DNA from: a virus
Strand: one strand, 5' to 3'
Length of the DNA: 40,417 nucleotides
IMG/VR virus record: IMGVR_UViG_3300034167_000497
Location: 1-40,417 of that record
Shown: in pieces, positions 1-6,072 of the stretch
How positions within the stretch are numbered: position 1 is the stretch's first letter
Layout of the letters: every line of letters starts with the position of its first letter
Program-made: the position numbers and the translations under genes
The notes under the pieces: model-generated
What the model was told of the DNA's origin: nothing
The model's database searches: none
What the model saw: the letters and a program-made list of their open reading frames with translations, nothing else

Positions 1-764
1 TCGTTTAAGTCTTTGTAGGTAACACTATATTCTCCACCATAAATCTCGGCATAAGAGATTATATCTTTATTGTATCGTATGGCAGTATTTTTGTCAACTA
101 ATCCCGTTTTATATTTTTTAATTGTTATTAGTTCACCAGGAAATGCAAAGTTCCATGCAGATTGTTTCTTTAATGCGGTATTCATTTCAGTTAGATACTT
201 TTCTAGCCCTAGTCTACGAGATACCAAACCTTGTTTCTCTTCATATTCTTTTGCTACTTCGGAAACATCTACTTTATCAGACAAAACATATCGGACATTC
301 TCATCATCCATCCTAGTAGACCAATTTCGCATATTCTCTGCATAGTCGACAGCATTTTTATATGTCGAATCTGCATATGCCATGCGTTGTTTGTCTAAAG
401 TGGTGGTTTGTGCCTCTATTGCAAACGCGATTAGGTAACAGGTTGCGTAAGGGAACTTTTCATTGTACTTTTTGGTGGCGAAGTGAACATTTGGATTAAA
501 AGATTCGATGCAGATGTTATCTTCCATAAGTCGCATATGATTTCCAATTGACGCGAACTCTGAAGTATTCATATCGCAGTCGACGAACAGACATTCCGCC
601 GGATTTATACCTTCCGCCAAACATAAAATACTTTTGTCATATGTGCCGACGACTCGATGTCCCAAATTTCGAGAAAGAAGTGTTGCGCTCATTAAACCAT
701 CAACATCCGGAGATATAATTATATTTTTTGAGTATTCAAGCGTACTGAGTATTTCTTTTTTCAA
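1..764 (-). CDS. DHH-like phosphoesterase (3' end outside window)
   Basis: The reverse strand is open from a TTG at 764 to the window edge, 254 codons without a stop, so the C-terminus is missing. I chose TTG because an AAGGAG (774-769) lies just upstream, and the first in-frame ATG falls after the conserved N-terminal motif. The N-terminus reads IIISPDVDGLMSATLLSRNL (residues 15-34), followed by LFVDCD around residues 59-64. Paired aspartates after hydrophobic strands (D20/D22, D62/D64) are typical of the DHH phosphoesterase superfamily (RecJ, NrnA and relatives), which cleave phosphodiesters with Mn2+ or Mg2+. An NH pair at 75-76 sits where the DHH triad might be, so the signature is not canonical. 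It is the only clear minus-strand gene and is divergent from the structural genes, so it probably belongs to a neighbouring replication module. Gene existence is secure; the family is probable; the substrate is unknown. Confidence 0.6.
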   Translation of the reverse strand, partial: MKKEILSTLEYSKNIIISPDVDGLMSATLLSRNLGHRVVGTYDKSILCLAEGINPAECLFVDCDMNTSEFASIGNHMRLMEDNICIESFNPNVHFATKKYNEKFPYATCYLIAFAIEAQTTTLDKQRMAYADSTYKNAVDYAENMRNWSTRMDDENVRYVLSDKVDVSEVAKEYEEKQGLVSRRLGLEKYLTEMNTALKKQSAWNFAFPGELITIKKYKTGLVDKNTAIRYNKDIISYAEIYGGEYSVTYKDLN

Positions 765-780
765 AACTCTCCTTAAATGA

Positions 781-789
781 TGATATAAT
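781..789 (+). promoter_or_regulatory. Extended -10 promoter
   Basis: TGA-TATAAT, with the -10 hexamer at 784-789, ends 9 nt before the ATG at 799. No good -35 is visible. It lies in the short gap between the divergent minus-strand gene and the first + strand gene. Confidence 0.6.
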
Positions 790-798
790 AATCCTACA

Positions 799-1014
799 AT
801 GAATGCACAAGACTGGTTAGGAATGATTCTTACATTGCTATCAATTCTAGCACTAGTTGCAGGCGGAGTCAAATGGCTTGTAAAACATTATTTATCCGAA
901 CTGCGCCCGAATGGTGGATCTAGTGTAAAAGACCAGGTCAATAGGCTTGAAATTAAAGTTGACAAACTGTATGACATTTTGATTGAAAATCGAATTACAG
1001 ATTCTAGTAAATAA
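799..1014 (+). CDS. Small membrane protein, possible holin
   Basis: A 71-residue protein with a hydrophobic N-terminal segment (about residues 8-30) followed by a polar, charged C-terminal half that looks helical or coiled-coil (VKDQVNRLEIKVDKL). One membrane anchor plus a coiled coil fits small phage membrane proteins often annotated as holins in actinobacteriophages. A holin would permeabilise the inner membrane at lysis. No endolysin gene is nearby in this window, so a lysis role is only a guess; a membrane-anchored structural or exclusion protein is an alternative. It has its own extended -10 element 9 nt upstream and no clear SD. Confidence 0.45.
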   Translation: MNAQDWLGMILTLLSILALVAGGVKWLVKHYLSELRPNGGSSVKDQVNRLEIKVDKLYDILIENRITDSSK

Positions 1015-1062
1015 TATATACTATATATAATATATATAAGATATCTTTTATATATTTAACTT

Positions 1063-1079
1063 AAAGATACATCTTTTTT
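1063..1079 (+). terminator. Weak hairpin with T tract
   Basis: AAAGA, loop TACA, TCTTT followed by TTT. The stem is only 5 bp and AT-rich, within an intergenic stretch (1015-1149) of TA repeats and short palindromes. It may end transcription from 799-1014, but it is far weaker than the terminators at 17491 and 21205. Confidence 0.35.
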
Positions 1080-1114
1080 CTTATATATTTTAAGTATACA
1101 CGAACTTTCCTGAT

Positions 1115-1143
1115 CTGTCAAATGAAAAACCGTATGGTATAAT
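1115..1143 (+). promoter_or_regulatory. Promoter driving a probable leaderless mRNA
   Basis: The -35-like CTGTCA (1115-1120), a 17 nt spacer, TGG, and the -10 TATAAT (1138-1143). The ATG at 1150 follows exactly 6 nt after the -10, so transcription should start at or next to the start codon. No SD is present. Confidence 0.7.
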
Positions 1144-1149
1144 AATTTT

Positions 1150-1563
1150 ATGAGTTCTGTCACCGCTTCCATTGATCAAGTAGGAGCATCTCCCATAAAT
1201 ATCCAATGGAAAGTAGTTCGTGGAGATTCTGCAACTCTTAAAGTAGAATTTTTAGAAGATGATGAAGTTACCTTTGTAGATATTTCTGATTGGACATTTG
1301 TTTCTTCTTCCTATGATTCTTCTGGTGATACTTTAGATGAATTGACCGTTGAAAAATATACTGGTTATGTTGTTATTACCGCTACCTCTGAGATTACAAA
1401 ACTTTGGGGAACTGGTTATAGAAATACCGTTTTAGAATTACCTTTTGACTTGGAAATTATTATTCCTAACGATGAGTCTGGTGCAGTTGAATCAGAAGTT
1501 ACTTGGACACCAGTTATTGGAACTATTGTAGTGCTTAGCGATGTAACAGGTACTGGATTATGA
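1150..1563 (+). CDS. Small Ig-like (BppU-like) virion protein
   Basis: A 137-residue acidic, β-rich protein. The N-terminal half has a RGDSATLKVEF strand pattern (about residues 24-34) and the end reads GTIVVLSDVTGTG. The protein at 2420 has the same arrangement (RGDTFVFTI at the start, GAITVTDDVTGA at the end), so the two are paralogues of one fold. The pattern resembles the N-terminal immunoglobulin-like domain of phage baseplate upper proteins (BppU type), which attach receptor-binding parts. The position at the head of a fibre gene cluster supports a structural adaptor role. The start is fixed by the -10 box 6 nt upstream. The stop overlaps the next ATG (ATGA). Confidence 0.55.
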   Translation: MSSVTASIDQVGASPINIQWKVVRGDSATLKVEFLEDDEVTFVDISDWTFVSSSYDSSGDTLDELTVEKYTGYVVITATSEITKLWGTGYRNTVLELPFDLEIIIPNDESGAVESEVTWTPVIGTIVVLSDVTGTGL

Positions 1564-1643
1564 TTATTAAAGTTACATCACCTGCAGTTACACCCTCTAA
1601 GGTAATTAAGGTTAACCTAAAAACCTTTATAATTAATAAGTGA
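1560..1643 (+). CDS. Putative 27-residue peptide
   Basis: The ATG at 1560 overlaps the previous stop (ATGA), and the TGA at 1641-1643 overlaps the GTG of the next gene (GTGA), making an unbroken chain. The product is basic: MIIKVTSPAVTPSKVIKVNL and seven more residues. A comparable small ORF (2797-2943) follows the paralogous Ig-like gene, which argues that these tiny ORFs are real and belong with their upstream partner. The -10 of the next gene lies inside it. Function unknown; a short interaction or linker peptide is possible. Confidence 0.4.
   Translation: MIIKVTSPAVTPSKVIKVNLKTFIINK
1628..1633 (+). promoter_or_regulatory. -10 box before the GTG start
   Basis: TATAAT ends exactly 6 nt before the GTG at 1640. 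It has no TGn element and a weak -35, so it is judged mainly on the conserved 6 nt spacing seen at five other genes in this window. Confidence 0.4.
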
Positions 1644-2404
1644 GCATAAGTAAAAAGTCTGAAATTCCAGGGATGCAATCAAAGCCTAAATATGGCTATG
1701 CCGAAGCAGCAGCAGAAACAGTTATAGAAACAAATAACCCCTTAGTGCCCGATATAGACTACAGAATACTTGTAGGGCCACCAGGACCACAAGGAATTGC
1801 TGGTAGACAGGGAGAGATAGGACCAAAAGGCGATAAAGGGGATCCTGGGCCACAAGGTGCTAAAGGTGAAAGAGGACAAAAGGGAGAACCAGGAGAATCA
1901 TCAATTGTTGCAAGCAACGGAATAGTTTCTCAAAATAGAAAGTCTGGTTGGGCATATTATGAAAATTTAGATCAGTCACAAATTCGTGTAGGACTATCTA
2001 GCGGAGATGAAGGATGGGTAAATATATTAAACGATGCAAAATCTGAAGGGACAAACGAAGAATATTTGCCAAAAGAAAATGTAAGTCTATGGAGTGCAGC
2101 AAATCAACAATTAAACTTTAAAGGATTAGATATAGGCACTAGAGTTGAAATAACTTATTGTTTTGAATTAGAAACATATGGAAATAATACTGAGGTTTGG
2201 ATAAGAGCCTTTTCTGAAAAAGCAACTTTAAATTCAACACAGTTTGTAGCAAACCTAAAATATAAATATCTTTATGATTTTTCAGTTACCCAAACCCTGT
2301 ACATAGTAAATGACAGAATTAGAAAATATGGAATTAACCCACAAATTAGAGCAGATTTTGACGGGGATGTAAAAGTCAAATCTATCTTAGTCCACATTTC
2401 TTAG
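1640..2404 (+). CDS. Collagen-like tail fibre protein
   Basis: 254 residues beginning at GTG. Residues 46-87 are fourteen consecutive Gly-X-Y triplets (GPPGPQGIAGRQGEIGPKGD and onward), able to form a collagen-like triple helix; three triplets (GPP, GDP, GEP) have proline at Y. A β-rich C-terminal domain follows (from about residue 88), opening with SGWAYYENLDQSQIRVGLSS and probably a trimeric tip. Phage collagen-like proteins are usually trimeric tail fibres or surface fibres. The GTG choice is supported by the GTGA overlap and the -10 box 6 nt upstream; the next in-frame ATG (residue 12) is less favoured. The oxygenase genes 3-7 kb downstream raise the question of proline hydroxylation. Confidence 0.75.
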   Translation: MSISKKSEIPGMQSKPKYGYAEAAAETVIETNNPLVPDIDYRILVGPPGPQGIAGRQGEIGPKGDKGDPGPQGAKGERGQKGEPGESSIVASNGIVSQNRKSGWAYYENLDQSQIRVGLSSGDEGWVNILNDAKSEGTNEEYLPKENVSLWSAANQQLNFKGLDIGTRVEITYCFELETYGNNTEVWIRAFSEKATLNSTQFVANLKYKYLYDFSVTQTLYIVNDRIRKYGINPQIRADFDGDVKVKSILVHIS

Positions 2405-2413
2405 TGGTATAAT
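2405..2413 (+). promoter_or_regulatory. Extended -10 promoter, leaderless spacing
   Basis: TGG-TATAAT (-10 at 2408-2413) starts right after the preceding stop codon and ends exactly 6 nt before the ATG at 2420. No SD is visible. Confidence 0.65.
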
Positions 2414-2419
2414 AAGATC

Positions 2420-2797
2420 ATGGCATTTCCTGGAACATATGACTTTGACTATTATCGTGGAGACACATTTGTTTTTACAATTACCCCAAAAACTTCTGCT
2501 GGAGCAACTTTCCCATTAGATTCCTATTCTGCTGCGGGAGCAATTTTTTCAATTGCTTCAAGTAGAGGAGACAGCCCAACTACATCAATTGATAGTGTTG
2601 CGGATACAACTAAACTTTCTGCAGTAATCAATACAAGTACAGACATTATTACTTGTACAATTAAACCAGGTGCTAGAACCGATTTGGTTGGAGGATCAAC
2701 ATATTATTATGATGTTGAAATCTTTAATAGTGCTGCATTAAGATATACACTTTTAACTGGAGCAATTACAGTAACCGATGACGTAACTGGTGCATAA
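2420..2797 (+). CDS. Small Ig-like (BppU-like) virion protein, second paralogue
   Basis: 125 residues, β-rich. It starts with FDYYRGDTFVFTI and ends with LLTGAITVTDDVTGA, the same arrangement as the protein at 1150. A run like YYYDVEIFNSAALRYTLLTG matches the closing strands of small Ig-like phage adaptor proteins. It probably forms a baseplate or fibre-attachment element. It is preceded by its own promoter with the start codon 6 nt from the -10. The stop TAA overlaps the next ATG (TAATG), so the following small ORF may be translationally coupled. Confidence 0.55.
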   Translation: MAFPGTYDFDYYRGDTFVFTITPKTSAGATFPLDSYSAAGAIFSIASSRGDSPTTSIDSVADTTKLSAVINTSTDIITCTIKPGARTDLVGGSTYYYDVEIFNSAALRYTLLTGAITVTDDVTGA

Positions 2798-2943
2798 TGC
2801 CAGAAGTTTTTGTTTATGAAGACTCTATAACTGTTTATGAACCAAATTTAAACATTGTTCTCAATACCGCTCCAAATTTAACTGGAATTGACCAAGAAGT
2901 AGAAGTAACGCAAGTAGCAACCGCAATAACGGTAACTGAATAA
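2797..2943 (+). CDS. Putative 48-residue acidic protein
   Basis: The ATG at 2797 overlaps the stop of the upstream Ig-like gene (TAATG), and the ORF runs to TAA at 2941-2943. The product begins MPEVFVYEDSITVYEPNLNI and ends in a Thr/Val-rich strand pattern (VEVTQVATAITVTE). It is acidic and looks like a few β strands. It occupies the same place relative to its Ig-like neighbour as the 27-residue ORF at 1560. Function unknown; a small structural accessory is the simplest guess. Confidence 0.55.
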   Translation: MPEVFVYEDSITVYEPNLNIVLNTAPNLTGIDQEVEVTQVATAITVTE

Positions 2944-2955
2944 TTTTTATTAATA

Positions 2956-2964
2956 TGGTATAAT
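2956..2964 (+). promoter_or_regulatory. Extended -10 promoter, leaderless spacing
   Basis: TGG-TATAAT (-10 at 2959-2964) with a weak -35-like CTGAAT at 2936-2941 and a 17 nt spacer. The ATG at 2971 is exactly 6 nt downstream of the -10. No SD. Confidence 0.65.
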
Positions 2965-2970
2965 ATTTCT

Positions 2971-3795
2971 ATGGCTGCCGGAAACATTGGAACTGATCAA
3001 ACTCATCACTATCCCCTTGCAAAAATGCCAGCGCTAACTGACGCTGCAGATATTCAGATTGCATTAAGAAATTATCATTATGGACAAGACACTCCCATTG
3101 CAACTGGCGTAGCCCCAACTGCAGGTATTGCATATTATTTAAAACAAATTGAAGCATCAATCGCTGAAATTTCTACAGACACTAGCGCAGTTGTTTTAGA
3201 ATCTGTTATGGACGCAAAAGGAGATCTTTTTGTTGGATCTGGTAACAACGCATTAGATAATTTATCAATTCCAGGAGGAAGTAACGGATATCTTTTAACA
3301 GCAGATACAGCAGAAACACTTGGAGTTAAATGGGCACCACCTGCGGTAACTGCAGCAACCACATCTGTTGTGGGAAGTGTTCAACTAAGTGATTCAATAT
3401 CAGAAACCTCATCAGTTAAAGCAGCAACACCAACTGCAGTAAAAACAGTTGCAGAGAGCACGTCTGCATTAAATTTTACTATTTTAGAAAAAACAGCAGA
3501 TCATACATTGGTTTTGTCAGATGGATATAAAATTATTGAAATGAATTTAACATCAACTGCAAATACAGTTACCATTCCAACTAATTCAACTCAGGCTTTT
3601 GCAACTGGTTCACAGATTACAATTATTCAAACTGGAACTGGAGCAACAACAGTAACAGTTTCTGCTGGAGTTACATTAAATTGTACACCTCAAATTTCTT
3701 CAAATGCAGCAAAATTAAGAGCACAGTATTCGTCCTGCACACTAATTAAACGAGCAACCAATACTTGGATTGCAATTGGCGACTTGAGTGCATAA
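2971..3795 (+). CDS. Tail fibre protein (Phage_fiber_2-like)
   Basis: 274 residues. The middle contains DAKGDLFVGSGNNALDNLSI and GYLLTADTAETLGVKW, a pattern common in shafts of tail fibres of environmental phages. It is followed by TTSVVGSVQLSDSISETSSV and KAATPTAVK, which matches the short repeat of Phage_fiber_2 tail fibres (G-x-V-Q-L...A-x-T-P...). The C-terminal part is Thr-rich β sequence ending in a Trp-containing cap (NTWIAIGDLSA). It probably forms a trimeric fibre for host recognition. The start is set by the -10 box 6 nt upstream, and the stop overlaps the next ATG (TAATG). Confidence 0.7.
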   Translation: MAAGNIGTDQTHHYPLAKMPALTDAADIQIALRNYHYGQDTPIATGVAPTAGIAYYLKQIEASIAEISTDTSAVVLESVMDAKGDLFVGSGNNALDNLSIPGGSNGYLLTADTAETLGVKWAPPAVTAATTSVVGSVQLSDSISETSSVKAATPTAVKTVAESTSALNFTILEKTADHTLVLSDGYKIIEMNLTSTANTVTIPTNSTQAFATGSQITIIQTGTGATTVTVSAGVTLNCTPQISSNAAKLRAQYSSCTLIKRATNTWIAIGDLSA

Positions 3796-4673
3796 TGCCA
3801 TTACCACCAATATCTTCAGGTAGTGGAGGAATACAACCAGGAATTCCAACAATTGGAACCGCAACAGCAGGAGATGCTAGTGCATCAATTACTTTTACAG
3901 CCCCTTCATATTTAGGAAAACCAACGGGAACAACTTATACTGCAACTTCAACTCCATCTAGTATAACTGGAACATCTTCAACCTCTCCAATAACTGTTAG
4001 TGGTTTATCAAATGGAACAGCCTATACATTTAAAGTAAAATTAGGAAACGGTGTTGCTACATCATTAGAATCTGCTTCAAGCAATTCGGCTACTCCTGCT
4101 GCATCCCCTGCACCATTTGGTTTTACACCTTTTGCACCCTTTGGTTTTACTCCATTTAGTTTTACTCCATTTGGTTTTACTCCATTTGGTCCATCCTATT
4201 CTGAATATTCAGTTGCTAGAAATACAGGAGTTTTAACAGTTGATGGAAGAAAACCAGCATCTGAACTACAAGTTGGAGACAAACTTTATGGAATGAATAT
4301 TCCATCTGAAAATGTATTAGATTGGACATCTTGGCAAAGTTCTGATATTGTTTTAAATTCTGACAATGTTGTAGAGACTGAAATTGTAAGCATTAATCTT
4401 CATCAAACAGATAAGATCTATTCTATTAACGGAGATTTATATTCTGGTTCACATTATGTTTTAACCAAAAAAGATGATGTTGTTAAGTTTACAAGAGCAG
4501 ATGAAATTGATTCTACATATTTTGTTTATTCATATGCAGCATTTGATTTTGAAGCAATCATTTCTGTAGAGGCAATTGATTATGAAGAAACAGTTTATTC
4601 TATTAACTGTGAGCCATACGACAACTTCTTTACAGATAATATGTTGGTTTTTGACACAAAAGATCAAATGTAG
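3795..4673 (+). CDS. FN3 + Phe-rich repeat + Hint (intein-like) domain tail protein
   Basis: 292 residues from ATG 3795, which overlaps the previous stop; an upstream in-frame start at 3765 would only add residues inside the preceding gene. Order: an FN3-like domain (about 15-101), a repeat of FGFTPF/FSFTPF units (107-133), then a Hint-like domain (139-287). The Hint evidence is SVARNTGVLTVDG followed by ELQVGD (block A-like, with Ser139 at the usual Cys1 position), GSHYVLT with His220 (block B-like), and VYSINCEPYDNFFTDNMLVF (block F/G-like). The usual terminal His-Asn is replaced by Phe-Asp and there is no C-extein. Full splicing is therefore unlikely, while N-terminal ester formation, cleavage or cross-linking remains possible. 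Context points to a fibre or adhesin. Confidence 0.65.
   Translation: MPLPPISSGSGGIQPGIPTIGTATAGDASASITFTAPSYLGKPTGTTYTATSTPSSITGTSSTSPITVSGLSNGTAYTFKVKLGNGVATSLESASSNSATPAASPAPFGFTPFAPFGFTPFSFTPFGFTPFGPSYSEYSVARNTGVLTVDGRKPASELQVGDKLYGMNIPSENVLDWTSWQSSDIVLNSDNVVETEIVSINLHQTDKIYSINGDLYSGSHYVLTKKDDVVKFTRADEIDSTYFVYSYAAFDFEAIISVEAIDYEETVYSINCEPYDNFFTDNMLVFDTKDQM
4113..4190 (+). repeat. In-frame tandem repeat encoding FGFTPF/FSFTPF
   Basis: Degenerate 18 nt units (ggttttactccattt-like) encode about four hexapeptides rich in Phe, Thr and Pro between the FN3 and Hint domains. This makes an unusual aromatic linker. The high nucleotide similarity of neighbouring units suggests that the copy number can change by slippage. 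Confidence 0.75.
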
Positions 4674-4679
4674 TATACT
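4651..4679 (+). promoter_or_regulatory. Near-consensus promoter inside the Hint gene end
   Basis: A perfect -35 TTGACA (4651-4656), 17 nt spacer, and TATACT (4674-4679). The ATG at 4686 follows after exactly 6 nt. The -35 lies in the coding end of the upstream gene. This is the only start region here with a full -35, and it lacks the TGn element, as expected if the two are alternatives. Confidence 0.8.
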
Positions 4680-4685
4680 TATTAC

Positions 4686-5432
4686 ATGATAAAAAATGTT
4701 ATAAAATGGTTTAATAAAGATCCTATTATTCAATTTGATCTTGCCTATCCAAAAATGATAAAAATATTTCCAGAACCAAAGCCAGCAATTGCTAATGTTC
4801 CCGAATGGTATAAAAAACAACCTAGTCATTATAATAATGATAGGAGTTTGGTAAATGGAGTAATGCAATTAACTGTAAAAAAATGTCAAGCAATTTTTGA
4901 TGGGATGACAAGTGGTTATTTTTTACTAGCACCAGTTGATATTTATATAGACACAACAGATAATAAAACATTAATTGAAATTCCCGAACCATTTAGAAAA
5001 TTAAATCAACCAATTTTAGGAGTTCACCCTACATTACAAATATCTGAATACCCATTAGATAAAGATTTATATTTAGATAATTTATTAAGAATTCATCCAA
5101 TTTGGCTTGTGTCAACCCCAAAAGGATATAGTACTTTGTTTATGCCACCAATGCATCATGATTTGCCAATTCAAGCAGTACCAGCAATAATTGATAGCGA
5201 TAATTTTTATTCAGATGGACTCCTATCTTATTTTGTTAAAAAAAATTATAAAGGAGTTATTAAACAGGGAACTCCAATAGTTCAAGTTATTCCATTCAAA
5301 AGAGAAAAATGGCAATCTAAAATTAATGAAGATTTTGACACTGGATTATTATATGAACAAAGAAAAAACTTACGCTCGACCTTTGAAAATGGATATAGAT
5401 TAAAGTTTTGGAAAAAAAAACAATATCAATGA
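4686..5432 (+). CDS. Conserved phage protein of unknown function
   Basis: 248 residues. I recognise the pattern from hypothetical proteins of marine phages but know no function. Conserved-looking elements: VPEWYKK (38-44), TVKKCQAIFDGMTSGYFLLA (63-82), HPIWLVSTPKGYSTLFMPPM (137-156), and KQGTPIVQVIPFKREKW (193-209). Alternating hydrophobic strands with conserved Gly, Pro and Trp suggest a compact β-rich domain. There is no signal peptide or membrane segment. It opens the non-structural island between two fibre blocks and has its own near-consensus promoter. An association with the neighbouring oxygenase genes is suggested by position only. Confidence 0.5.
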   Translation: MIKNVIKWFNKDPIIQFDLAYPKMIKIFPEPKPAIANVPEWYKKQPSHYNNDRSLVNGVMQLTVKKCQAIFDGMTSGYFLLAPVDIYIDTTDNKTLIEIPEPFRKLNQPILGVHPTLQISEYPLDKDLYLDNLLRIHPIWLVSTPKGYSTLFMPPMHHDLPIQAVPAIIDSDNFYSDGLLSYFVKKNYKGVIKQGTPIVQVIPFKREKWQSKINEDFDTGLLYEQRKNLRSTFENGYRLKFWKKKQYQ

Positions 5433-5441
5433 TGGTATACT
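5433..5441 (+). promoter_or_regulatory. Extended -10 promoter with leader
   Basis: TGG-TATACT (-10 at 5436-5441). A 22 nt gap with a GGGAG SD (5454-5458) precedes the ATG at 5464, so this transcript is leadered. Confidence 0.6.
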
Positions 5442-5463
5442 AATATAGACAATGGGAGATTAA

Positions 5464-6072
5464 ATGACAGAAAAACCACATAAGTTTTTTGAACGGTATT
5501 TAGATAATGACCTAGAAGAACTTTCAGATGAATTAATTAAAAGATACGATATTATTAAAGATGGCAATAAAGTAAATACAAAAGACATCTGGCTATCTTC
5601 AAACAGTATTTCAACAATTAAATGGAGAGATTATAATGTTTTTCAATTTTATATTACTGGAATAAGAAATTTATATACAGAAATTTCAACTCTTGCAAAA
5701 GAGGCTTGTGAATATTATGAAATTGATTTTGCAAAACAAAATTATTTCATTCAAGGTTGGTTTAATATAAACAGTGCAAATAAAGGAAAATTAACTTGGC
5801 ATGATCATGGACCAAGCAATGAAAATCTTTTTCATGGATATTATTGCGTAAATGCAGAGCCTTCTATTACTAAATATAGTGTTAATGGTACTCATGTTGA
5901 TAATGTTAATAAAAATAATCGTTTAATTATGTCTGAAATGGGCCATCCACATTCTATGGATGATTGGGAATGGGAAGGCAAAAGAATTACAGTTGCATAT
6001 GATATTCTTCCATTAAAAAATCTTCAAAGAGATTTAATGAGCCAAGAACAACACTGGATTCCTTTATGTTAA
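5464..6072 (+). CDS. 2-oxoglutarate/Fe(II) oxygenase-like protein, copy 1
   Basis: 202 residues. It has an N-terminal helix-like segment KPHKFFERYLDNDL (4-17), then a core reading GWFNINS (98-104), WHDHG (112-116), LFHGYYCVNAEPS (122-134), GHPH (160-163) and KRITVAYDI (173-181). A proximal His/Asp cluster, a distal His and an Arg about ten residues later is the arrangement of the 2OG-Fe(II) dioxygenase fold, where two His and one acidic residue hold iron and Arg binds 2-oxoglutarate. Candidate ligands are H113/D114/H115, H161 or H163, and R174. Such enzymes hydroxylate proteins, nucleic acids or small molecules; the substrate here is unknown. A good SD (GGGAG) precedes the ATG. It overlaps the paralogous next gene by 7 nt. 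Confidence 0.6.
   Translation: MTEKPHKFFERYLDNDLEELSDELIKRYDIIKDGNKVNTKDIWLSSNSISTIKWRDYNVFQFYITGIRNLYTEISTLAKEACEYYEIDFAKQNYFIQGWFNINSANKGKLTWHDHGPSNENLFHGYYCVNAEPSITKYSVNGTHVDNVNKNNRLIMSEMGHPHSMDDWEWEGKRITVAYDILPLKNLQRDLMSQEQHWIPLC
5471..5510 (+). repeat. 40 nt direct repeat, copy 1
   Basis: Matches 6073-6112 at 39 of 40 positions (difference at 5484/6086). It encodes the start of KPHKFFERYLDND in both oxygenase paralogues. The rest of the two genes is far more diverged. Confidence 0.9.

Noticed and set aside
70-345. Forward-strand ORFs within 1-764 (for example 70-345)
   Set aside because: They lie opposite the continuous minus-strand frame that encodes the DHH-like motifs; they have no SD or promoter and no recognisable protein pattern.
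3765-3794. Longer start for the Hint-domain protein at 3765
   Set aside because: The extension reads through the end of the preceding fibre gene; the ATG at 3795 overlaps that stop, as is usual here.
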